From Desulfuromusa sp. (GTDB lineage: Bacteria > Desulfobacterota > Desulfuromonadia > Desulfuromonadales > Geopsychrobacteraceae), in NCBI GenBank assembly GCA_016744595.1, contig JADGEB010000004.1:62001-126000 (forward strand): DNA of 64,000 nt, given 5' to 3'. The translations under genes and the position numbers were made by a program. The notes under the pieces are model-generated. The model worked only from the letters and a program-made list of their open reading frames with translations, did not search any database and was not told the origin of the DNA. The stretch's first letter is position 1. Every line of letters begins with the position of its first letter. Of this stretch, positions 16,551-25,314 are shown piece by piece.

Positions 16551-17597
16551 TTATTCGAGCTCTTTTTCTTTTTTAATCAGAGCAACAACCCCATCATACA
16601 TCCCCTGAACACATTCAACCTCTGTCACACCCAAACGCCTCCGGTTGCTGATATCAAAAATGCCGCTCTCACTTTCCGAATGCTCGCCATGGATACCGCG
16701 TATCTGCAAGTGATGCAAATCGGTAATTTTTTTAAAAGCAGATAAGTTTAAACTCAATTTAGGTAAACAGATATGAACACTGGCGCGCATTGCAGTTCCA
16801 AGATTAGTAGGACAACTGGTCAGATAACCAAGTCTTTGATCAAATAGAAAAGAAACAGTTTTCTCTATTTCCCTGGTTGCGACCACCAAACGGTCAAAAA
16901 CAGCCTCTATATCTCCACCCTGCTGCATCGAAATGATGCGCAACTGGTCTTCTTCATTCACCCACACCAAAAATGTTCTTGCAAAATTATGAAAAATCCC
17001 CCGACCTTCTGGCCAGTCACGATTCAGCCCGGCAGCATCCAAGAAACGATCACCAGCCTTAAATAAAAAGTGATCATCAATAAGTTGATTCCGTATTGTT
17101 TCTTTCATATCCAATAAAGGATAATAGGTTCCTGACAAGTCTCCGTTTAAGCAACTTAAAGATTTGACAATCTGTGATTCAATTAAATTTCTCTGCTCCC
17201 TGGAAATCGCCGGACCTAATGGCATATCGACAATATTACGACCTACTCTGATTCTGGTTGAGAGTATATATTGACTATTAGGATCGGGGTTCGGTGCAGA
17301 TAATGATTCTGTGTTAAAGTTGCTTCGATGAATATCTGACTCTGAAAAATTATGATAATCTTCTATAATAGGATTAAAAAGAGAGCTGAATAAGGAGTAA
17401 GATTCAGCATCGCCAGCATAGACACCAACGCTACTGTCTTGATTCACAATCCCCGAATTAATAGCCTGGGCAAAAGAAAAGCCACTTTCTGTCGCTATCT
17501 CCATCAAGTTTATAAATAAGTCTTCTGACAAATGACGACGCAATAGTGAATTACAGTTCGGACTAAACTCTGGAAAAGACAATCTATCCCAAACCAT
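16551..17597 (-). CDS. phosphagen kinase (arginine/taurocyamine/creatine-kinase family)
   Basis: A 348-residue ATP:guanidino phosphotransferase, close to the 350-370 of animal monomers. Both domains are present: the small N-terminal domain (about 1-95, with SSVGVYAGDAESYSLFSSLF and PIIEDYH) and the catalytic domain. Catalytic landmarks are kept: STRIRVGRN (Arg), NEEDQLRIISMQ (the Glu that holds the guanidinium), GYLTSCPTNLGT with the reactive Cys near 260, RASVHI, and the flexible loop RGIHGEHSES. The N-terminal domain separates it from McsB protein-arginine kinases. Rare in bacteria, it would store high-energy phosphate as a phosphagen. Substrate (arginine, taurocyamine or other) cannot be decided by eye. 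It starts 5 bases after a small membrane-protein gene. Confidence 0.92.
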   Translation of the reverse strand: MVWDRLSFPEFSPNCNSLLRRHLSEDLFINLMEIATESGFSFAQAINSGIVNQDSSVGVYAGDAESYSLFSSLFNPIIEDYHNFSESDIHRSNFNTESLSAPNPDPNSQYILSTRIRVGRNIVDMPLGPAISREQRNLIESQIVKSLSCLNGDLSGTYYPLLDMKETIRNQLIDDHFLFKAGDRFLDAAGLNRDWPEGRGIFHNFARTFLVWVNEEDQLRIISMQQGGDIEAVFDRLVVATREIEKTVSFLFDQRLGYLTSCPTNLGTAMRASVHICLPKLSLNLSAFKKITDLHHLQIRGIHGEHSESESGIFDISNRRRLGVTEVECVQGMYDGVVALIKKEKELE

Positions 17598-17602
17598 GGC
17601 AG

Positions 17603-17761
17603 TTATGAGTCTTCCCTGTCAGGAGTAATTCTTCCATCTTGTTTATCTTCCGTTGCCATTTTCGATTTATTTTTAGACTTATTCACCTGCCATAAAATTG
17701 CAAATGTGATCACCAGAGTAAGGAAGACAAACAATATGTCAGCAAAACGAATCGGTTCCAT
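17603..17761 (-). CDS. 52-residue single-pass membrane protein upstream of the phosphagen kinase
   Basis: A short gene starting at ATG 17761 behind a strong CGGAGGAGCA ribosome site. It encodes MEPIRFADILFVFLTLVITF, a Trp-ended helix, and then a charged tail (KSKNKSK and EDKQDGRITPDREDS). One transmembrane helix (about 8-25) with a cytoplasmic basic/acidic tail is predicted. The stop at 17603 is 5 bases from the phosphagen-kinase ATG, whose own ribosome site is poor, so translation is probably coupled. I do not recognise a family. A role as membrane anchor or partner of the kinase is inference from the spacing alone. Confidence 0.7.
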   Translation of the reverse strand: MEPIRFADILFVFLTLVITFAILWQVNKSKNKSKMATEDKQDGRITPDREDS

Positions 17762-17845
17762 TGCTCCTCCGTTTGAGATGATTTTTAGTTATTTTTCTTC
17801 TGCACAGTGACACCAATAAGTTAACATCGGCAAGGAGCAATAGGA

Positions 17846-17881
17846 ATAAAAAAAGGGAGATACCAAAAGTATCTCCCTTTT
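17846..17881 (-). terminator. leftward rho-independent terminator
   Basis: A stem AAAAGGGAGATAC (17851-17863) with GTATCTCCCTTTT (17869-17881) and a 5-base loop. On the minus strand the hairpin is followed by seven T. It sits downstream of tRNA-Gln and the tRNA-derived element and would end that leftward transcript before the phosphagen-kinase promoter. Confidence 0.8.
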
Positions 17882-17914
17882 CACGTTATCCCTCAGGACA
17901 ACTAATATCAATTA

Positions 17915-18052
17915 TGGCTAGGGCGCCAGGGATCGCCCACTTCGTCACCGACATCATGTCGGTTCCTGCGTCGGCTCCCCTACGCTCGCTGACGCGGACT
18001 TCCTGTCCGCTTTTCTGACATTAAGTCAGCACTTGCTCCGCTTCGATCCCTA
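17915..18052 (-). repeat. tRNA-Gln-derived palindromic element
   Basis: A 138-base unit immediately downstream of tRNA-Gln. Its distal end (17915-17935) copies the last 21 bases of that tRNA, including CCA, with one mismatch. Inside lie three hairpins in a row: ACCGACA/TGTCGGT (17947-17963), GCGGAC/GTCCGC (17994-18010) and CTGAC/GTCAG (18015-18029). The ends carry an inverted AGGGATCG/CGATCCCT pair (17928-17935 and 18044-18051). No ORF is present. It could be a non-autonomous element inserted at the tRNA 3' end, or a REP-like structured repeat. Confidence 0.6.
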
Positions 18053-18073
18053 AAAGATCAGTTTGATTTGAAA

Positions 18074-18148
18074 TGGCTGGGGCGCCAGGGATCGAACCTG
18101 GGAATGCTGGAATCAAAATCCAGTGCCTTACCGCTTGGCGACGCCCCA
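18074..18148 (-). tRNA. tRNA-Gln (anticodon TTG)
   Basis: A 75-base tRNA including encoded CCA (18074-18076). Acceptor TGGGGCG pairs with CGCCCCA with discriminator G. The anticodon arm CTGGA/TCCAG encloses TTTTGAT, giving anticodon TTG (plus-strand positions 18114-18116). The T arm contains GGTTCGATCCC. Its 3' end is duplicated about 140 bases downstream in the palindromic element. Confidence 0.97.
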
Positions 18149-18193
18149 ATAAATAAGATGGATTTTCTAGCAAAGTTAAACTATGCCGTCAAG

Positions 18194-18235
18194 AAAAAAA
18201 ACGACCCTGCCACAGTCATTGCAACAGAGTCGTTT
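18194..18235 (-). terminator. terminator of the aminotransferase gene
   Basis: A stem AAACGAC.CTG (18199-18209) with CAG.GTCGTTT (18225-18235), one mismatch, followed on the minus strand by eight T. It lies 21 bases after the aminotransferase stop codon and separates it from tRNA-Gln. Confidence 0.8.
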
Positions 18236-18255
18236 AGGTCGAATGAAGCTAAGAA

Positions 18256-19446
18256 TCAGAGAACAGATTTGATCGCTTCGCAGAGCCTATCCATATTGTC
18301 GCGAGTCATTCCTGCAACGTTGATACGACCTGAACCAACGATATAAATAGAGTACTCGTCACGCAATCGGTTAACCTGATCTTTGGTCAGGCCCGAGAAG
18401 CTGAACATGCCACGCTGCTCGATGATTGAAGAGAAATCCTGTTGAACCCCTTTTTCTTTGAGGGTTTTTACAAACAAGTGACGCATCTCATTGATTCGTT
18501 CACGTATATCGGCAACTTCTTCTATCCATTGAGCTTTAAGGTCTTTGTCACTTAAGACAACGGCCACAATCTGACCACCGTGAGAAGGTGGATTTGAATA
18601 ATTGTAGCGGATCCTTAACTTGACCTGACTCATCACCGTATCGGCTTGTTTCTTATCGTCACCAACCACTGTCAATGCACCGGTTCTCTCGCGGTAAAGA
18701 CCGAAGTTTTTAGAGAAGCTCGAACAAATAAACATCTGCTTAACCTTTTTGGTTAATTCAAGCAAGCCTTCCCGATCTTCTTCTATACCGTTAGCCAATC
18801 CCTGATAAGCAAAATCAACCAAAGGCAAAACACCCTGTTTTGCAAGCAGGTCACCGACCTTGGACCATTGCTCGGGAGTTGGGTCGATACCGGTTGGATT
18901 GTGACAACAGCCATGCAAGAGGATGACATCACCCTGCGGGATTTTCTTGATCGATTCATACATGGCGTCAAAATCGAGGCCATTGGTTTTAGGATCACGG
19001 TAGGCATATTTTTCACATTTAAGCCCAGCCGCCTCAAAAATGGTATTATGGTTGGCCCAGGTTGGATCACTTAACCAGATGCTGGCATCGGGATGAACAA
19101 AGTTCAGGTAGTCACCAACAACACGTAATGCGCCCGTTCCGCCAGGACATTGGGCGGTCGCTGCACGTTTACTTGCGATGATTTCATGCTCCTCACCAAA
19201 CAGAAGACCCTGTAGCTGTGCACAATAGACAGGCTCACCGGTCATCGGCAAATAGCCTTTGGAATCTTCCTGCTTAAGTATGCGTCTCTCAGCCTCTTTA
19301 ACCGTCTCAAGCACCGGTGTCTTTCCGGTTGCGTCTTTATAGACACCGACAGAAAGATTGATTTTGTCAGGATTAGGATCTGCCTTGAATGTTTCAGTCA
19401 GACCAAGAATAGGATCTGGTGGGGCAATTTGAACCTTCTCGAACAT
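18256..19446 (-). CDS. aspartate/aromatic aminotransferase (class I, AspC/TyrB type)
   Basis: A 396-residue PLP-dependent enzyme transferring amino groups between aspartate or aromatic amino acids and 2-oxoglutarate. The subgroup Ia pattern is clear: start MFEKVQIAPPDPILGLTETF, NLSVGVYKD, the GCCHNPTG motif, PLP lysine in SSFSKNFGLYRERTG (about residue 245), and the C-terminal GRINVAGM with the substrate Arg in the following region. AspC and TyrB cannot be separated by eye. AAAGGTAAC lies before the ATG, and the gene has its own terminator. Confidence 0.93.
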   Translation of the reverse strand: MFEKVQIAPPDPILGLTETFKADPNPDKINLSVGVYKDATGKTPVLETVKEAERRILKQEDSKGYLPMTGEPVYCAQLQGLLFGEEHEIIASKRAATAQCPGGTGALRVVGDYLNFVHPDASIWLSDPTWANHNTIFEAAGLKCEKYAYRDPKTNGLDFDAMYESIKKIPQGDVILLHGCCHNPTGIDPTPEQWSKVGDLLAKQGVLPLVDFAYQGLANGIEEDREGLLELTKKVKQMFICSSFSKNFGLYRERTGALTVVGDDKKQADTVMSQVKLRIRYNYSNPPSHGGQIVAVVLSDKDLKAQWIEEVADIRERINEMRHLFVKTLKEKGVQQDFSSIIEQRGMFSFSGLTKDQVNRLRDEYSIYIVGSGRINVAGMTRDNMDRLCEAIKSVL

Positions 19447-19601
19447 ACCAGTTACCTTTCGGTTGCTAAATACAACACAAGTAAAATAAGAATAGGAAAT
19501 ACTGCTTTCTTCTACCTCAAGAAAAACCGCTTGTCAAACCCAAAAACACCCTAAATAGATGGACAATAGAAGATTCTTCCGCACAAGATCAATGATGAAA
19601 C

Positions 19602-22600
19602 TCACATTATGTTGTTGCTTTTTTGTTGCCAGAACCGACCCCTTGCAGACTCGGCTAGCGAATACAGTACCGGCACAACAACAAGAGTTAACAGAGTCGC
19701 AAATGCCAGACCAAAAATAACCGCTACTGCCATCGGTCCCCACCAATCTGCCGATTCTCCCCCAATAACCCAGGCGAAAGATTTAAAATCAAAACTGATC
19801 CCTATCGCCATTGGTAACAACCCAAGGATTGTTGTTGTTGCTGTTAACAGAACCGGACGAAAGCGAACTGTACCAGCACGAATAAGTGCAGTATTTAACT
19901 CAACCCCTTCATTTACTAATTGATTGATATAATCAATCAGGACAATGGCATTATTAACGACAACTCCAGCTAGCGAAATAACTCCTATCCCGGTCATAAT
20001 AATTCCGAAGGGAGTTGAAGTGATCATCAACCCAAGAAACACTCCGGTTAAAGAAAGAAGAACCGAAGTCATGACAATCAGCGTTTGTAATAGTGAATTG
20101 AACTGAGTAATCAACACCAACATAATCAACAAAATAGCACCGATAAATGCTTTTGATAGAAATGTAGCGGCTTTTTGTTGTTCTTCTTGTTCTCCAGAAT
20201 AATTGATATGATATCCAGAAGGAAGTTGCATAGCAGCCAGACGTTCTTGCACTTCCAAGAGAACTTCATTACTGTTTCGTCCGAAGGTTTCAGCCGAAAT
20301 CGTGACAACCCGTTTCTGATCAATATGACGAATAGAACCGAATCCAGCACCAAGTTCAACCTTTGCAACAGTGGATAGTGGCACTGGTGAACCATCTGTG
20401 GCTGGAATCAGCAGGTTTTCAATATCAGCCACGGAAGTACGGCGATCAGCTGGCATCCGGGCAATAATATCGTATTCATCTTCACCTTCGCGATAGACTC
20501 CAAGTTTAGTTCCGCTGATTGCCGCTTTAACCATTTCTGAAATTTCAGCTGTCGAGAGCTTTAATAAACTGGCTTTTTCTCGATCAACATCAATTCGAAC
20601 TTCTGGTTTAGCTTTGGAAAAATCATCCTTTAAATCAACCAGACCATCGACATCCTTAATCCTCCGACGAGCTTCCGTAACTAACTGGTCAAGGATTACG
20701 ATTTTGTCGCCACTTATTTCTACGCTCACTGGAGGGCCTGTAGGCGGCCCTTCTTCTTGCTTTTCTACTTTAAATTCAGCTCCAGATATCGGCTCCAGAG
20801 CAGATCTGATTCTATCAAGGACATCACGAGAATCTTCGCTCCTATCTTTCCTCTCCATAAAATCGAGAGAGATTTTACTTAAATTTGACTGAACACTGCC
20901 ACCACCTCTATCACTCCCTGAAATACCAATTTCAGCGACAGAATAACGTATATCAGCTTCTCTGATAGCAAACCTTTCTACCTGTTTCGACAGTGTATTA
21001 CTCGCAGCAAGGTTTGCTCCTTCAGGAGCTTTAATCTCGACAAAAGCAAGATTTGGCTCAATATCTGGAAGCAGTTCAATTCCGTGACCTAAAACTGCGT
21101 AGGTTGCGCCAATTCCAAACAACAACAGAAAGGAAGCGACAACGACAAGGAGACGCTGCTTCAGTGCATACTTAAGAACAATTCCATACCATTGGATGAT
21201 TTTGCTTGGTGCCTTTTCATCCTGGTTTACTTTCTTGCCAAGTGACATAAAGTGGCCACAGATTGTCGGATTTATTACCAGAGCGACAAACAATGATGCT
21301 GTTAATGTAATAATCAGTGTCAATGGCAGAAATTTCATAAATTCGCCCATAATCCCAGGCCAGAATGTCATCGGAAAAAATGCGCAGAGTGTTGTTGCGG
21401 TTGAACTGATCACTGGCCAACCAACTTCTGAAACAGCAATTTTGGCAGCCTTTATCCCCGTGCATCCATCCTGCATATGTCGATAAATATTTTCGACGAT
21501 AACAATAGCATTATCGACCAGCATCCCCAATGCTAGTATCAAACTGAACAGAACCACCATATTCAGGGTGATTCCAAGTAATTGTAGTACCGCAAAAGAG
21601 AGGAGCATTGAAAAGGGAATTGCAATAGCAACAAATATTGAATTGCGTAGACCGAGGAACATAAACAAGACAAGCACAACTAAAATCAGACCGGTGATAA
21701 TATTATTTTCTAACTCAGAAACCATCCGGCGGATATCTTTTGATTGATTAAACGTTACTGACAGATCAATTCCCGGTGGAACAAGTTGATTCGCAGACTC
21801 GAGTAACGCAAAAACCCGGTCAGCAACCTCAATAATGTTGGCACCAGTCCTTTTTTTAATCGCAAGAGAGACGCTTTGATTACCATTTAAGCGCGCATAG
21901 CTGGTACGATCCTCAAAAGAATCGACAATCCTAGCGACATCTTTGAAATAGATAACTTGACCATCCCTCTCAGTCAGAACCAGGTTGTCAATTTCATCCG
22001 GATCAGAAAATTCTCCCGGAATTCGCAACAAGTATTTTCCATTCCCTATATCGATACTCCCGCCTGGAATATTGACATTTTCCTGACGAATCGCGCGCAC
22101 GATTTCACTCAGTGAGATACGATAAGCATAGAGTCGATCTGGATCAAATTCGACCCGAATCTCCCGTTCCCGTCCTCCGGTCAACACAACATCGAGGACA
22201 CCCGAAATCTCTTCTATTCGTTCTTCCAGCTTCTCACCAACCGCCTTCAGGACAGTTTCATCTACCTTTCCTGAGACAGCAACCATCAAAATAGGAAATT
22301 CAGACAGATTTATTTCTAGAACAGATGGATCATTTTCCAGGTCGTTAGGCAAATCACCTTTTGCTTGATCAACTTTATCCCTGACCCACTGCAAAGCATT
22401 ATCAATATCGACATCAGGAATAAACTCAATGGTGATCATTGAAGAACCTTCAGCACTGACTGAACGGATCTTTTCAACGTCTTTTAACCCTTTGAGCTTG
22501 CGTTCAATCGGGTAAGTGATAAGGCTTTCAATGTCGTCAGGTGTCACCCCTTCATAGGGAGTAACAACCAAAACATAAGGCACGGTGATATCTGGAGTCG

Positions 22601-22706
22601 ATTCACGCGGCAACACAACGTAACTGTATATTCCAACAATCAAGATGATCAACATCAGCGCAAAAACAGTACTCCGTCGATCAATTGCTGCATTTGAAAT
22701 CAGCAT
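19602..22706 (-). CDS. RND-family efflux pump inner-membrane transporter
   Basis: A 1034-residue proton-driven transporter of the HAE/AcrB-like RND family. Two halves each carry a large periplasmic loop and a bundle of hydrophobic helices. The first helix is near 10-30 and a multi-helix block begins near 335. The conserved proton-relay region reads LGMLVDNAIVIVENIYRHM (about 400), with a single Asp where many members have DD. The start MLISNAAIDRRSTVFALML is typical. AGGAG precedes the ATG. Its gene follows the adaptor by 3 bases, completing a TetR-TolC-MFP-RND operon. Substrates are unknown; drugs or lipids are possible. Confidence 0.93.
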   Translation of the reverse strand: MLISNAAIDRRSTVFALMLIILIVGIYSYVVLPRESTPDITVPYVLVVTPYEGVTPDDIESLITYPIERKLKGLKDVEKIRSVSAEGSSMITIEFIPDVDIDNALQWVRDKVDQAKGDLPNDLENDPSVLEINLSEFPILMVAVSGKVDETVLKAVGEKLEERIEEISGVLDVVLTGGREREIRVEFDPDRLYAYRISLSEIVRAIRQENVNIPGGSIDIGNGKYLLRIPGEFSDPDEIDNLVLTERDGQVIYFKDVARIVDSFEDRTSYARLNGNQSVSLAIKKRTGANIIEVADRVFALLESANQLVPPGIDLSVTFNQSKDIRRMVSELENNIITGLILVVLVLFMFLGLRNSIFVAIAIPFSMLLSFAVLQLLGITLNMVVLFSLILALGMLVDNAIVIVENIYRHMQDGCTGIKAAKIAVSEVGWPVISSTATTLCAFFPMTFWPGIMGEFMKFLPLTLIITLTASLFVALVINPTICGHFMSLGKKVNQDEKAPSKIIQWYGIVLKYALKQRLLVVVASFLLLFGIGATYAVLGHGIELLPDIEPNLAFVEIKAPEGANLAASNTLSKQVERFAIREADIRYSVAEIGISGSDRGGGSVQSNLSKISLDFMERKDRSEDSRDVLDRIRSALEPISGAEFKVEKQEEGPPTGPPVSVEISGDKIVILDQLVTEARRRIKDVDGLVDLKDDFSKAKPEVRIDVDREKASLLKLSTAEISEMVKAAISGTKLGVYREGEDEYDIIARMPADRRTSVADIENLLIPATDGSPVPLSTVAKVELGAGFGSIRHIDQKRVVTISAETFGRNSNEVLLEVQERLAAMQLPSGYHINYSGEQEEQQKAATFLSKAFIGAILLIMLVLITQFNSLLQTLIVMTSVLLSLTGVFLGLMITSTPFGIIMTGIGVISLAGVVVNNAIVLIDYINQLVNEGVELNTALIRAGTVRFRPVLLTATTTILGLLPMAIGISFDFKSFAWVIGGESADWWGPMAVAVIFGLAFATLLTLVVVPVLYSLAESARGRFWQQKSNNIM

Positions 22707-22709
22707 CGT

Positions 22710-23777
22710 TTAGTTTTCTCCTACGACAATTTTGGCACCATCTGCCAATAGTTGCTGTCCTTCAATAATCAGGGTCTGATCTGCTGACAAGCCCTGTTCA
22801 ATAACGACACGCTGACCGATGGAGCTACCAATATCAACATTCACTTTCCGAGCTACTCCGTTTTCAGCCAAAAAAACAATTTTCTCCCCGTCACGATCCA
22901 TCACTGAAAATAGGGGGATCGATATAACCTGTTTTAATTGTTGGCGAATAAATTTTGTGCGCACGATCATCCCAGGACGCAGTTTTGAAGAACTATTATC
23001 AATAACAATTTTAGTACGATAAGTACGAGTTGTAGGGTTCGCAGAAAACGCAATATGTTCGATATTTCCGTAAATTGGTGCCGATGAGCGAGTGTTGATG
23101 ACTGCAGGAATTACTTCAACAGACTGGCCAACCTGAAGAAAAGGAACATCTTTTTCTGGGACGTCGGCAATCACTTTAAGTTTATCCACCTGAACTAACC
23201 TCAATAATGGATTGCCTGGATCAACATATTCACCACGATCGACATAAATACGATCAATAATTCCACTTACCGGTGCCTGCGGAGAACTTTTTTTCAATTG
23301 CAGTTTTGTTGTTTCCAGTGCAGATTTGGCAGCAGTTAAGCTATTTTCAAGATCATCCAATTCCTGCTTACTGATTAGGCCGTCAGTCTCTAGCTCCTTA
23401 AAACGCTCAAACTTACGATTAATAACTTCTACATTTTGTTGGTCTCGATGCAGGTAACTTTTGATCGTTTCTGGGTCAATCTCCAGCAAGACATCATTGC
23501 TTTGAACACGATCACCCTCTTTAAAGTGGATCGATTGAACTGAACCAGCAATCTCAGCAGCTAAAGACAGGTCTTCCCAAGCTTCCAAATTTGCTGGCAG
23601 AGTGAAGTATTCTGTCAAATCACTAAGGACAACACGTTCTACGGTTACAGGAACAACCTTCTCTGGCTTGACAGCTGCCTGTGTAACTTCATCTTTCGTA
23701 GAGTTACAAGCCGACAGACAACAAAGACAAAACGCACCAATAATGGTCATCCAAACTAGTGTATTAGATATTTTCAA
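22710..23777 (-). CDS. RND efflux periplasmic adaptor (membrane fusion protein)
   Basis: A 355-residue lipoprotein adaptor linking the RND pump to the outer-membrane channel. The signal peptide ends in a good lipobox (LSAC, about 21-24). It then shows a biotinyl/lipoyl half-motif (VQSIHFKEGDRVQSNDVL), a coiled-coil hairpin (about 100-165), the second half-motif (SGIIDRIYVDRGEYVDPG) and beta-barrel domains. The start is TTG at 23777 with GGGAG 7 bases upstream; it overlaps the end of the TolC gene by 14 bases, so the genes are translationally linked. Confidence 0.92.
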   Translation of the reverse strand: MKISNTLVWMTIIGAFCLCCLSACNSTKDEVTQAAVKPEKVVPVTVERVVLSDLTEYFTLPANLEAWEDLSLAAEIAGSVQSIHFKEGDRVQSNDVLLEIDPETIKSYLHRDQQNVEVINRKFERFKELETDGLISKQELDDLENSLTAAKSALETTKLQLKKSSPQAPVSGIIDRIYVDRGEYVDPGNPLLRLVQVDKLKVIADVPEKDVPFLQVGQSVEVIPAVINTRSSAPIYGNIEHIAFSANPTTRTYRTKIVIDNSSSKLRPGMIVRTKFIRQQLKQVISIPLFSVMDRDGEKIVFLAENGVARKVNVDIGSSIGQRVVIEQGLSADQTLIIEGQQLLADGAKIVVGEN

Positions 23778-25314
23778 GGTTCAACTCCCCTATCTTATTT
23801 GTCACAACTATATTATGCCGCTCAAAAATATTACCCGCTGCAAACTCCATTTGTGCAAGAGCCAGATGGTAACGAGTGATTGCATTAATGCGATCAATTT
23901 TTGCTTCTATCATTTTTTGTTGAAAAAAAATCATCCGGAATGTATCAGACAAGCCCTCATCCAAACGACGTTGCTCCTGTTGAAATGATTTCTTTGCTAA
24001 CAATTCAAATCGTTCAGTTATTCTCAGCTGCTCTTCTGTATGTGAAATATTGACTTGTTGCTGTTTTAGGTCATTTTCAATAATCGCTTCTAGATTTTTA
24101 TGTCGATATTTATCCTGTTTTAACTGAAGCTCAGCTTGTCGGTATCGTGATTTAGCTGAACGATTACCAAGTGGCATCGTAAATTCGAGCCCAGTACGCC
24201 ATTGGTATCCATCTGCTTCGCTCAAGCTGCTGAAGGAATCTAGCCAGCCCCCTGAATAGCGGCTGGAAGAAGCGGAGCTACGCTCATTACCAGAAAGACC
24301 GTTAACTCCTGCCTGAAATTTCAGATCAAGCTGCGGCTTAAGTTGGTTACGTAAATAATCCTGCTGCAAAGAGCTGCTTTGTACCGCATAGTTATTAATT
24401 TTTAGTTCAAGTCGTTTCTGTTGTGCTGATTCTACAAGATGTTCAAAATCTGGAATTGGTACTGCTTTGATGTCATATTCGAAATCAACCAGAGTGGCGG
24501 GTTCAAATTCTGTCGACAAGCGATTATTTAACTGTCGATTTAACTTTTCTTGTAATAAATCCCGTTCCTGAATCGCCATTGACAAACTAAGCTGACGAGA
24601 CGCCAGTGCCGTTTCTGCTTCTTGCACCTCAGAGATCGGAATAAATCCAGAGACAAAGCGTTTTTTGTTTGCCAAATATAGTTCATCAGATAGAGACAAC
24701 GCCTCTTGATGCAGAGTAATAATTTGTGCTTTTGCAGCAAGCTGACATGCCGCAGCTTCTATTTGCAAAATCAAATTTTGTGCTTGCAACAAATATTCTA
24801 AAGATAGCTGTTGGTGCTGTTTTTTTGAAATCTCTAACCGAGTCGTATTGACTGAGGTTCCAAGATTTCGCAATAGCGGCTGACTTAGATCAAGAGATAA
24901 GGCTGTTCGATAACGTGAATCCAGATCATTACTTAAATCATTATCGGTAGCCCACTCAGAATTTAATGACATAGAAACACTAAGGCCTGACATAAAGTTC
25001 CTTCTGATTCCCAACTGCCCCAAAAACAGTTCTGAACTACTTTTTTCAGAGGTAGTGTAACTTGATTCATATGGGGTCGAAAAACGTTCATATCCGGTTG
25101 ACGCAAAAATAATTTTATCAAAAGCTGATTTTTCAATTTCTACTTCCTCACCACCCTTTTCAACTTCTACGACCTCAATCTGTAGGCCAAGATTCGTTTC
25201 TAATCCCAAGGCAATCAAATCATGCATACTAAGGGGATTCTGATTAGCTGCAAGGGAGAATGTTGCCTGAGTACAACAGCATAAAAAGAAAATACCGATG
25301 ATAATATCTCTCAT
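23764..25314 (-). CDS. TolC-family outer-membrane efflux channel
   Basis: A 516-residue outer-membrane factor. A signal peptide (about 1-23, cleavage near SLAA) leads into two repeated helical-hairpin halves typical of TolC: DLSQPLLRNLGTSVN (about 138) and the later FTMPLGNRSAKSRYRQAELQ (about 375). Long amphipathic helices rich in Gln/Leu/Glu make the periplasmic tunnel. The ATG shares its A with the TetR stop codon (TAATG), showing tight coupling. Together with the downstream adaptor and pump it forms a tripartite exporter. Confidence 0.9.
   Translation of the reverse strand: MRDIIIGIFFLCCCTQATFSLAANQNPLSMHDLIALGLETNLGLQIEVVEVEKGGEEVEIEKSAFDKIIFASTGYERFSTPYESSYTTSEKSSSELFLGQLGIRRNFMSGLSVSMSLNSEWATDNDLSNDLDSRYRTALSLDLSQPLLRNLGTSVNTTRLEISKKQHQQLSLEYLLQAQNLILQIEAAACQLAAKAQIITLHQEALSLSDELYLANKKRFVSGFIPISEVQEAETALASRQLSLSMAIQERDLLQEKLNRQLNNRLSTEFEPATLVDFEYDIKAVPIPDFEHLVESAQQKRLELKINNYAVQSSSLQQDYLRNQLKPQLDLKFQAGVNGLSGNERSSASSSRYSGGWLDSFSSLSEADGYQWRTGLEFTMPLGNRSAKSRYRQAELQLKQDKYRHKNLEAIIENDLKQQQVNISHTEEQLRITERFELLAKKSFQQEQRRLDEGLSDTFRMIFFQQKMIEAKIDRINAITRYHLALAQMEFAAGNIFERHNIVVTNKIGELNLENI

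Noticed and set aside
16551..17597. McsB protein-arginine kinase
   Set aside because: The N-terminal phosphagen-kinase domain is present and there are no clpC/mcsA neighbours; the RGIHGEHSES loop and NEED segment fit true guanidino kinases.
17915..17935. A second tRNA-Gln gene
   Set aside because: Only the 3' acceptor/T-arm end is present; there is no D or anticodon arm, so it is a duplicated tRNA end, not a tRNA.
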